Below are positions 1 to 6,014 of a stretch of 6,899 nt of DNA, one piece after another. The notes under the pieces are model-generated. The model did not search any database. It was given only the letters and a program-made list of their open reading frames with translations, and was not told where the DNA came from. The position numbers and the translations under genes were made by a program. Every line of letters starts with the position of its first letter. Position 1 is the first letter of the stretch. Origin of the DNA: Proteiniphilum sp. (GTDB lineage Bacteria; Bacteroidota; Bacteroidia; Bacteroidales; Dysgonomonadaceae); NCBI GenBank assembly GCA_012728465.1, contig JAAYFB010000086.1, positions 1-6,899 of the forward strand, given 5' to 3'.

Positions 1-286
1 CAATTGGATCATTATCAAAGTCATGAACTACATCACTATTCTTTTCACACACCATATCCACATGCGATTGAAGAATTACTGTAGGAGAATCCTCCTTGCC
101 TAGTGTTGCATTTTTAGTAATCAATATATTTCCAGCCTCATCTTGCTTATAGTCAAGATTGTACTGTTTAGCAAAATCGATTAGATATGCCAAGATACGC
201 TCCTCCTTTTTTGATGGACGCGGAATTTGTGTGATGTCATAAAATCGGCTCCAAATAACTTTTGGCTCAAGGTCTTTAATACTCAT
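1..286 (-). CDS. pepD: PepD-type M20 dipeptidase (beta-Ala-His / Xaa-His dipeptidase), N-terminal part, cut by window edge
   Basis: Translating the minus strand from the ATG at 286-284 gives 95 open codons that run off the left edge, so only about a fifth of a family protein of roughly 480-490 residues is present. The start reads MSIKDLEPKVIWSRFYDI, with IPRPSKKEER at about residues 21-30. The strongest signature is QSHVDMVCEKN at about 73-83, the H-x-D metal-site motif of the M20 family (His75, Asp77) in the form typical of PepD, also called cytosol non-specific dipeptidase. Family members are cytoplasmic zinc enzymes that hydrolyse dipeptides, including Xaa-His and carnosine-like substrates. 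It is divergent from the small membrane-protein/ompH operon across a 186-bp gap. The start fits the family N-terminus. The catalytic C-terminal half cannot be inspected here. Confidence 0.9.
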   Translation of the reverse strand, partial: MSIKDLEPKVIWSRFYDITQIPRPSKKEERILAYLIDFAKQYNLDYKQDEAGNILITKNATLGKEDSPTVILQSHVDMVCEKNSDVVHDFDNDPI

Positions 287-315
287 AGTCTGTATATTTA
301 AATAGTTTTTATTAC

Positions 316-351
316 AGCAGTCCAACCTAAACTGAGGTTCCTTGCCCTGCT
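316..351 (-). repeat. Two-tier inverted repeat in the presumed pepD 5' leader
   Basis: Outer arms AGCAG (316-320) and CTGCT (347-351) are perfectly complementary. Inside them, AACCT (324-328) and AGGTT (335-339) form a second perfect 5-bp stem with a 6-nt loop. The stems are separated by internal loops of 3 and 7 nt. The stretch is visibly richer in G and C than the surrounding intergenic sequence. On the minus strand it would lie near the 5' end of a pepD transcript, about 30-65 nt before the start codon. I recognise no known riboswitch or leader family in it. Confidence 0.4.
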
Positions 352-362
352 TATATCCATCG

Positions 363-370
363 TAAAAGTA
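363..370 (-). promoter_or_regulatory. Possible -7 box for pepD (TACTTTTA)
   Basis: On the minus strand this reads TACTTTTA, a 7-of-8 match in pattern to the Bacteroidota -7 box TAnnTTTG, with the last G replaced by A. It lies about 77 nt upstream of the pepD start and just upstream of the inverted repeat at 316-351. No TTTG -33 element is seen at about 19 nt. This is a weak call that rests on motif and position only. Confidence 0.25.
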
Positions 371-443
371 CAAAAAAAGGGATAACTATTATAATTTTCG
401 CATCTTTAATGGACAAAATGATTTTAAATACTCTAATTTAGAT

Positions 444-451
444 TATCTTTG
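444..451 (+). promoter_or_regulatory. -7 promoter box TATCTTTG for the small membrane protein/ompH operon
   Basis: TATCTTTG is a perfect match to the Bacteroidota sigma-ABfr -7 consensus TAnnTTTG. A weak -33-like TTTT lies at 422-425 with an 18-nt spacer, close to the usual 19. Transcription would start near 457, leaving a leader of only about 16 nt before the ATG at 473. That leader is A-rich with no Shine-Dalgarno, as is common in this phylum. Confidence 0.6.
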
Positions 452-472
452 CGCAACTAAATTAAAATAATT

Positions 473-691
473 ATGATCAAAACAATACTTGTAGCTATAG
501 CAGTACTTGCAATTGGGATTATGCTTATGGGGGTAAGAATATTTTTCACAAAAAAAGGTCGCTTCCCTAGTTTACACATTAGTGATAGTCAACCAATGAA
601 AGATAGAGGTGTCACTTGTGCTACTTCGCAAGACAAGGAGGCTTTGAAACGAGAGAGTATCGTAAAAAAACTATTAGCAGAGGAACTATAA
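473..691 (+). CDS. Small single-pass membrane protein of unknown function, upstream of ompH-like gene
   Basis: A 72-residue protein. Residues 4-24 form one hydrophobic helix, followed by the basic stretch FFTKKGRFP and then a soluble tail of about 45 residues. That predicts an N-terminally anchored inner-membrane protein; orientation is not certain. The middle segment (RFPSLHISDSQPMKDRG then CATSQD, about residues 30-54) resembles, from memory, a conserved segment in short unnamed Bacteroidota proteins, and it contains the only cysteine, Cys49. The C-terminal end is rich in Lys/Glu and probably helical. It is first in an operon, 32 nt ahead of the OmpH-like gene, with a perfect -7 box just upstream and no terminator between them. 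I do not recognise a named family and assign no function. The promoter, composition and spacing support it as a real gene. Confidence 0.8.
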   Translation: MIKTILVAIAVLAIGIMLMGVRIFFTKKGRFPSLHISDSQPMKDRGVTCATSQDKEALKRESIVKKLLAEEL

Positions 692-723
692 ATTACATAA
701 TAAACACACAACTTATTTAGGAA

Positions 724-1377
724 ATGGAGAAAAAGAATAATAACGCCTACATCATTGGTGGAGTATTGGCTGTTGCCATAATCATTTTATACGTATTGCA
801 TTTCACCTCAGGTTCTGCAAACGGAAAATCAACAAGTAAATCATTTGACTCAATTGGCAATGACTCGTCACTAACTCTTCCAATTGCATATGTAAATATT
901 GACTCACTTTTGATTAACTACAATTTTGCAAAGGATTTAAATGAAGCTCTAATGCGTACTGAAGAGAACTCAAGAGCTAGCTTAGTGCAAAAAGAACGTC
1001 AATTTAATAGTGCTGCACAAGAATTTCAACGCAAACTACAAAACAATGCTTTTCTAAGTCAAGAAAGAGCAGAACAGGAACAACAACGCATAATGAAAAT
1101 GCAACAAGAATATCAAGAGATGGCTGAAAGACTAGCTCGTGAATTTGCTATTGAGCAAGACAAACTAAACTTTGAGATGGAAGATACTATCAAGTCACAA
1201 CTTAAAGAGTTTAATCAAGATCATGGCTTTCAATTGATATTAAGCAACAGAGGTACGTCAAATATTCTGCTTGCAACTGACAAGTACGATATTACTAGAA
1301 CTGTTACAGACTATCTTAACAAAAGATACGGACCAACAACATCTACTAGCACAACAGTGCCTGAAAGCACTAACTAA
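724..1377 (+). CDS. OmpH/Skp-family periplasmic protein with N-terminal membrane anchor
   Basis: A 217-residue protein. A hydrophobic helix spans about residues 9-27 without a clear signal-peptidase or lipobox site, so it probably stays anchored in the inner membrane with the rest in the periplasm. A Ser/Thr/Gly-rich linker (28-50) leads to LPIAYVNIDSLL at 52-63, the typical start of the OmpH core. A long charged coiled coil follows (about 70-165, rich in Gln, Glu, Arg), then the closing beta segment GFQLILSN (168-175) and the DITRTVTDYLNKRY end. The core matches OmpH/Skp (PF03938), whose E. coli member Skp is a soluble trimeric chaperone for unfolded outer-membrane proteins. This anchored form with a Ser/Thr-rich tail differs from Skp, so a chaperone role is inferred from the family. 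The reading frame ends in tandem stops (TAA TAA) and is followed by a strong terminator. Confidence 0.88.
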   Translation: MEKKNNNAYIIGGVLAVAIIILYVLHFTSGSANGKSTSKSFDSIGNDSSLTLPIAYVNIDSLLINYNFAKDLNEALMRTEENSRASLVQKERQFNSAAQEFQRKLQNNAFLSQERAEQEQQRIMKMQQEYQEMAERLAREFAIEQDKLNFEMEDTIKSQLKEFNQDHGFQLILSNRGTSNILLATDKYDITRTVTDYLNKRYGPTTSTSTTVPESTN

Positions 1378-1403
1378 TAATTAAGAGTTAGAACAATATA
1401 TAT

Positions 1404-1435
1404 AAAAGCTTCCCACATAGGGAGGCTTTTTTTAT
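1404..1435 (+). terminator. Rho-independent terminator of the ompH-like operon
   Basis: An 11-bp stem pairs 1404-1414 with 1420-1430 around the 5-nt loop ACATA. It includes one G-U wobble (1410/1424) and three C-G pairs at the loop. The 3' arm runs into a T tract at 1427-1433. It lies about 25 nt after the tandem stops. Confidence 0.92.
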
Positions 1436-1504
1436 TGACACATATTCTATCATTACTAACAAAAACATATGCATAACTACACTGCTAGATTAAATGTTTT
1501 TCAC

Positions 1505-1512
1505 TATTTTTG
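1505..1512 (+). promoter_or_regulatory. -7 promoter box TATTTTTG for the marC-family gene
   Basis: TATTTTTG matches TAnnTTTG perfectly. It sits 70 nt downstream of the preceding terminator and 52 nt before the MarC start, which would give a leader of about 45 nt. No TTTG is seen at the -33 position. Such T-rich octamers can occur by chance in AT-rich DNA, but the position between a terminator and a gene is right. Confidence 0.5.
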
Positions 1513-1563
1513 TACTCATAAAGAAATATTTATCTATTATTTTATACTAATACAACTATAGCT

Positions 1564-2163
1564 ATGACAATTTTTAATGCGGTTGAAATTATTACTGTTT
1601 TTTTAGTACTCTTTTCTATAATAGACGTAACTGGCTCTATTCCTATTTTTTTAAATCTTAGAAGTCAAGAAAAAAGAATACACCCCGAAAAGGCCGCCAT
1701 ATATTCATTTCTCATAATGACTTTATTTCTATTTGTTGGCGAATGGATATTAAAATTATTCCAGGTTGAAGTGTCTGCATTTGCGATTGCAGGAGCCATA
1801 GTGCTACTAATTATTTCGATAGAAATGATTTTTGGTGTAGAAATATTTAAAACTGATGCATCAAGCGAAGGCGTATCTTCCACATTATTCCCTGTCGTAT
1901 TTCCACTAGTTGCCGGCCCAGGTAGTTTTACTACATTACTTACTATGCGTGCTGAATTTCATGTTGTAAACATTATAATAGCTGTAGCACTAAATTTATT
2001 GATTGTATATTTTGTGTTAAAGCATTTAGATTTTGTACAAAAAATTTTAGGAAACACAGGTTCATACATTCTGCGAAAGTTCTTTGGAGTAATAATAATG
2101 GCTATTTCAGTAAAGCTAATAACTTCAAATTTCAATGATCTAATCAACATCGTTGCACAATAG
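1564..2163 (+). CDS. MarC-family integral membrane protein (UPF0056)
   Basis: A 199-residue, strongly hydrophobic protein with about six membrane segments (roughly 7-30, 43-63, 70-92, 106-127, 134-153 and 169-189). Family hallmarks are visible: DVTGSIPIFLNL at 21-32 in the first helix, the GAIVLLIISIEMIFG helix at 77-91, and the loop FPLVAGPGSFTTLL at 113-126, matching the AGPG-[AS]-x-TT signature of MarC/YhgN proteins. Length agrees with the usual 200-220 residues. The family's function is unresolved; E. coli marC was named for its position next to the mar locus and is not firmly tied to drug resistance. The gene has its own -7 box and is monocistronic as far as visible. I see no clear terminator before the eno promoter. 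Confidence 0.88.
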   Translation: MTIFNAVEIITVFLVLFSIIDVTGSIPIFLNLRSQEKRIHPEKAAIYSFLIMTLFLFVGEWILKLFQVEVSAFAIAGAIVLLIISIEMIFGVEIFKTDASSEGVSSTLFPVVFPLVAGPGSFTTLLTMRAEFHVVNIIIAVALNLLIVYFVLKHLDFVQKILGNTGSYILRKFFGVIIMAISVKLITSNFNDLINIVAQ

Positions 2164-2234
2164 GAGATAGAATTGTCAATATTAGAAATAATTTGTTTCA
2201 CGCATAAGGCTTTAACGATTATTTAACCATACAA

Positions 2235-2286
2235 CTCTCTCAATATTAGCAAAAAAGGCTTATATTTGCAACTCATTTTGAGAGAG
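2235..2286. repeat. 9-bp perfect inverted repeat bracketing the eno -7 box
   Basis: CTCTCTCAA (2235-2243) and TTGAGAGAG (2278-2286) are exact reverse complements, 34 nt apart. The -7 box at 2261-2268 lies between them. With a start site near 2275, one arm would cover about -40 to -32 and the other the first transcribed bases. Such an arrangement could bind a dimeric or looping regulator, but no regulator is identified. Confidence 0.5.
2261..2268 (+). promoter_or_regulatory. -7 promoter box TATATTTG for eno
   Basis: TATATTTG is a perfect TAnnTTTG match. Predicted transcription start is near 2275, giving a leader of about 85 nt, longer than for the other plus-strand genes. No TTTG is present about 19 nt upstream; that position reads TCTC, inside and next to the left arm of the inverted repeat. 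Confidence 0.6.
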
Positions 2287-2296
2287 ATCTAAATTA

Positions 2297-2310
2297 AATA
2301 TCTCGATATT
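2297..2310 (+). repeat. Short hairpin in the eno 5' leader
   Basis: AATATC (2297-2302) and GATATT (2305-2310) form a perfect 6-bp inverted repeat with only two bases between. An overlapping alternative pairing joins GAGAT (2284-2288) with ATCTC (2300-2304). Both are AT-rich and individually weak. The sequence just before the eno ATG (AGATAACAAC) has no Shine-Dalgarno. Confidence 0.25.
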
Positions 2311-2351
2311 GAATAAGAATTGAGAATTAATTATTTTAAATATACAAATAA

Positions 2352-3644
<1,293 letters not shown>

Positions 3645-3680
3645 TACATAATTAGAGTATAATACTCATTTTATAATACT

Positions 3681-3719
3681 AGAGAGCATGTGGATTAATA
3701 ACTACATGCTCTTTTTTTG
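3681..3719 (+). terminator. Rho-independent terminator of eno
   Basis: A perfect 9-bp stem, AGAGCATGT (3683-3691) with ACATGCTCT (3704-3712), can extend at the base by a G-T and an A-T pair. A run of T follows from 3712 to 3718. The loop is 12 nt and can close by two more pairs. It lies about 37 nt after the eno stop. On the minus strand the hairpin is not followed by a T run, so it is a poor terminator for the convergent tatD unit. Confidence 0.9.
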
Positions 3720-3754
3720 TAATTACATTTTCCAAAAAATGGGAAACAAGACTT

Positions 3755-4408
3755 CTATACAATTCTGCCAAATACCTTTTTCACATTATCTTCTACTTTA
3801 TTAGCCAACAAATCGATAGAGATATTCATCTCTCCTGCTACTTTATTATACACATCAAAGATGTCGATATCTGAATCATCAGTTTCTAAAAATATTTTAT
3901 CTATAGGAGTAACAGAAATAGATTCACTATTGAATACACCTCCAAACGAAAGAGACATTCCCGACAGTGCCAAACTCTTTGCAAGCATAGGCTTACCACG
4001 AAAACCGTGAACTATCCATGTTTGGGTTGGCTTACTCTCTTTACAAATTGACAGCAACATATCCCATGCACGAACACAATGTATTATGAGAGGCTTTTGC
4101 ACTCTCTCCGAAATTTTTATATGAGCCTTAAAAATATTTATTTGCAAATCTATTGACAAACCTCTAACTTTATCTAGTCCACACTCACCTATTGCTAAAA
4201 CAGAATTATTGTTTGCTATTTCCTCAAGCAATGCAAGTTTATATCGCCAATTACTAGCATACCAAGGGTGAATGCCACATGAAAAGTAATTATGTGTGCC
4301 AAGCATGTCATTAAACTTATCAGGAAATGTGTTTTCAATATATTTATAAGAATATACATCACAGTTTATGTTATGAGGAGTGTGCGTATGTATATCAAAA
4401 AGAGTCAT
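3755..4408 (-). CDS. TatD-family metal-dependent hydrolase, short form
   Basis: A 217-residue protein with the TatD metal-site pattern in order: H-x-H at His7/His9 in DIHTHT, GIHPW at 45-49, GECGLD with Glu75, IIHC with His110, HGF with His134, and LETDDSD with Asp177. All ligand positions are filled, so it should be active as a divalent-metal phosphohydrolase of the amidohydrolase superfamily. TatD relatives in other bacteria have nuclease activity, including 3'-5' DNase/RNase; the substrate here is not predictable. It is shorter than the usual 255-265 residues, mainly through compact segments between the Glu75 and Asp177 motifs, with no sign of a frameshift. It starts 12 nt after the yidD stop, so it is very likely co-transcribed with rnpA and yidD. 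Confidence 0.88.
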   Translation of the reverse strand: MTLFDIHTHTPHNINCDVYSYKYIENTFPDKFNDMLGTHNYFSCGIHPWYASNWRYKLALLEEIANNNSVLAIGECGLDKVRGLSIDLQINIFKAHIKISERVQKPLIIHCVRAWDMLLSICKESKPTQTWIVHGFRGKPMLAKSLALSGMSLSFGGVFNSESISVTPIDKIFLETDDSDIDIFDVYNKVAGEMNISIDLLANKVEDNVKKVFGRIV

Positions 4409-4420
4409 GCTACGAATATT

Positions 4421-4684
4421 TTAAGTATCACTAGATTCTCGCTTCGACTTGGGTTCTGGAACTGGATCATATCCCGAACCACCCCAAGGATTGCAGCTAA
4501 TTATACGCTTAATGGACAAATAGAGACCCACAATGGGACCACGCTTCTTCAATGCCTCAATTGTGTATTGAGAACAAGTGGGTGTGTATCTGCAGCTTGG
4601 GGGCAATAGTGGTGATATTGCCAACCTATAAAAATATACAGGAATCAACAATATCTGAACAATTAGGTTTCTCAAAAACTTCAT
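4421..4684 (-). CDS. yidD: YidD, membrane protein insertion efficiency factor
   Basis: An 87-residue protein with the standard YidD layout: an amphipathic/hydrophobic N-terminus ([20 protein letters not shown]), then the signature [15 protein letters not shown] (31-45) and [17 protein letters not shown] (60-76), with Cys31, Cys37 and Cys64. The tail [12 protein letters not shown] is polar and variable. YidD lies at the inner face of the cytoplasmic membrane and, in E. coli, aids YidC-dependent insertion of membrane proteins. Its start lies 9 nt after the rnpA stop, the usual rnpA-yidD coupling. Unlike in E. coli, no yidC follows; the next gene is tatD. Confidence 0.97.
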   Translation of the reverse strand: MKFLRNLIVQILLIPVYFYRLAISPLLPPSCRYTPTCSQYTIEALKKRGPIVGLYLSIKRIISCNPWGGSGYDPVPEPKSKRESSDT

Positions 4685-4693
4685 TATTACGAT

Positions 4694-5101
4694 CTATTTA
4701 TGTGACATGCTCAACCTCTTTGATATCTCTCTCAGCAGTCTTATAAGAGACTTCTCAACAATATGATAAGGAAGAACCTTATCTGCAACGTATATTAACG
4801 CAATATCCACATTACTATCATTGGATAAGCTACTCAAATCAATATATGATCTATTAAGCCTATATGCCTCACGAACCAGTCTCTTCATTCTGTTTCTATC
4901 TACAGCACGCTTCAATCTCTTTTTGGGAATACTAATAAGCAAAGCGTTAGTTTTGCGAGAAGTGCCAGAATCATGTTTATAATATACAACTCTAAATGGA
5001 TAAGTTAGAAAAGCATTGCCAGATGCAAATATCGTTTCAATTCTTGTTTTTCCAGATACTCTCTCCACCTTCAGATAGGTTTCTCTCTCTATTTTATCCA
5101 T
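4694..5101 (-). CDS. rnpA: Ribonuclease P protein component
   Basis: A 135-residue basic protein, slightly longer than the typical 110-130. It binds the RNase P RNA and helps it cleave 5' leaders from precursor tRNAs. The diagnostic RNR box is at 64-81 (KRAVDRNRMKRLVREAYR), followed by DIALIYVADK (99-108), the conserved late strand. The N-terminal VERVSGKTRIETIFASG (12-28) corresponds to the ER-[LV]-x-x-K-x-x-I-x-x-[LI]-F region of the family. The ATG at 5101-5099 leaves about 10 residues before that region, and no better in-frame ATG is seen. It heads the rnpA-yidD-tatD group, with a -7 box about 42 nt upstream. rpmH, next to rnpA in many other phyla, is absent from this window. Confidence 0.96.
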   Translation of the reverse strand: MDKIERETYLKVERVSGKTRIETIFASGNAFLTYPFRVVYYKHDSGTSRKTNALLISIPKKRLKRAVDRNRMKRLVREAYRLNRSYIDLSSLSNDSNVDIALIYVADKVLPYHIVEKSLIRLLREISKRLSMSHK

Positions 5102-5142
5102 ACTAAATAGTTATATCACTTTGTTTCCATCACTATACTATA

Positions 5143-5150
5143 CAAATATA
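5143..5150 (-). promoter_or_regulatory. -7 promoter box TATATTTG for rnpA-yidD-tatD
   Basis: On the minus strand this reads TATATTTG, identical to the eno box and a perfect TAnnTTTG match. Transcription would start near 5136, about 35 nt before the rnpA ATG. The first bases of the box overlap the end of the downstream arm of the 12-bp inverted repeat. No TTTG is found with a 19-nt spacer; TTTG occurs only at 12 and 25 nt. Confidence 0.55.
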
Positions 5151-5189
5151 GTAGATTTAGAGCAAATAGTTGCTACAAAATCTACTATA
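5147..5189. repeat. 12-bp perfect inverted repeat with inner stem between hemD and rnpA
   Basis: TATAGTAGATTT (5147-5158) and AAATCTACTATA (5178-5189) are exact reverse complements. The interval contains a second perfect stem, AGCAA (5161-5165) with TTGCT (5170-5174) and a 4-nt loop, separated from the outer stem by 2 and 3 unpaired bases. The result is a 43-nt hairpin with 17 bp. On the minus strand only three T follow it, so it is at best a weak terminator for the hemD transcript. It directly abuts and overlaps the rnpA -7 box, so it could also act as a protein-binding site on DNA. Confidence 0.6.
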
Positions 5190-5223
5190 CATATTTAATT
5201 CGAATAAGTCTATCGTAAACCTG

Positions 5224-5245
5224 ATTAATAGATAGATTTATTAAT
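5224..5245. repeat. AT-only inverted repeat at the hemD 3' end
   Basis: ATTAATA (5224-5230) and TATTAAT (5239-5245) are perfect 7-bp arms around an 8-nt loop, touching the hemD stop codon. All pairs are A-T, so the hairpin is weak. It may be chance in AT-rich DNA. Confidence 0.2.
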
Positions 5246-6009
5246 TATGAATGTTTTTTGTGATTATCTTTCAAAAATGCTTCAAGCGCCATTGTCATAG
5301 ATGGAAACTCAGGCTGTGGGGCAAGACAATCTACTCTCAATCCATTTTCCTCAATAAACTTTGCAGTACCTGCACCAAAACAACCAATGGCCATGTCGGA
5401 TTGCTTAAAATCAGGGAAATTTTTCAATAATGAACTAACCCCTAGTGGACTAAAAAATAATATTATATCTGCATCTAGTGTTTCGCCTTCAGCATAATCG
5501 TTACTTACTGTACGATACATTACACTAGTAAGAAAGTTTAGCTTTTTAGACGACATAAACTTTTCAACTTCATCACTATGCTCTTCAGGAACAGGGACTA
5601 GTATTTTCTCTTTAGAATGTTTAGTAAATGCAGCATCTAAGCCATCAATCTTTCCAGTTTGACTAAAGAATATTCTTCTTTTTCTATACACAATATATTT
5701 TTGCAAATAAAGCGCTACAGCCTCCGAAACACAGAAGTATTTCATTGTATCTGGAACAGTTATTTTCATTTCTTCGCATAATGAGAAAAAATGGTCAATT
5801 GATGTACGAGATGTCATTACTACACCAGTGAAATCAAGTATATTAATTCGCTGCTGACGAAACTCCTTAAGTGGCACACCCTCTACCTTTATGAATGGAC
5901 GAAAGCTAACCTCAACATTGTATTTTTCTCCTAAGTCGTAATATGGAGACTTACCATTAGCTGGCTCTGGTTGTGAAATAAGAACTTTTTTTATTTTACG
6001 TACGGTCAT
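5245..6009 (-). CDS. hemD: Uroporphyrinogen-III synthase
   Basis: A 254-residue protein of the HemD fold, in which two similar domains close over the linear tetrapyrrole hydroxymethylbilane to cyclise it to uroporphyrinogen III for haem and sirohaem. HemD sequences are poorly conserved. The call rests on the pattern KKVLISQPEP (7-16), VVMTSRTSIDHFF (63-75), the interdomain KILVPVPEEHSDEV (135-148), DADIILFFSPLGVSSLL (179-195) and the closing IGCFGAGTAKFIEENGLRVD (208-227) with PQPEFPSMTMALEAF (231-245). It sits 5 nt after the DUF4271 stop, and an AGGA lies 11-14 nt before the ATG, inside the end of that gene. The DUF4271-hemD-rnpA order matches what I recall from Bacteroidales. No other haem gene is in the window. 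Confidence 0.87.
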   Translation of the reverse strand: MTVRKIKKVLISQPEPANGKSPYYDLGEKYNVEVSFRPFIKVEGVPLKEFRQQRINILDFTGVVMTSRTSIDHFFSLCEEMKITVPDTMKYFCVSEAVALYLQKYIVYRKRRIFFSQTGKIDGLDAAFTKHSKEKILVPVPEEHSDEVEKFMSSKKLNFLTSVMYRTVSNDYAEGETLDADIILFFSPLGVSSLLKNFPDFKQSDMAIGCFGAGTAKFIEENGLRVDCLAPQPEFPSMTMALEAFLKDNHKKHS

Positions 6010-6014
6010 AATTG

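Noticed and set aside
1665..2201. Antisense open frames opposite the marC-family gene
   Set aside because: They lie opposite a well-supported membrane protein, have no promoter or family features, and low-complexity translations.
2235..2286. Phase-variable invertible promoter at eno
   Set aside because: Bacteroidota invertible promoters usually have longer repeats enclosing a longer segment, and a recombinase is often nearby. Here the arms are 9 bp around 34 nt, the gene is essential glycolysis, and no invertase gene is present.
3728..3746. Terminator for tatD on the minus strand
   Set aside because: TTTCC/GGAAA forms only a 5-bp stem with an 8-nt loop and no T run after it on the minus strand. 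I see no convincing terminator for the tatD unit.
3755..4408. Truncated or frameshifted tatD
   Set aside because: It is shorter than typical TatD, but all metal-ligand motifs are present in order in one open frame with a normal start and stop.
4292..4746. Plus-strand open frames opposite tatD, yidD and rnpA
   Set aside because: Both overlap highly conserved minus-strand genes (YidD and RnpA signatures) and give translations without domain features.
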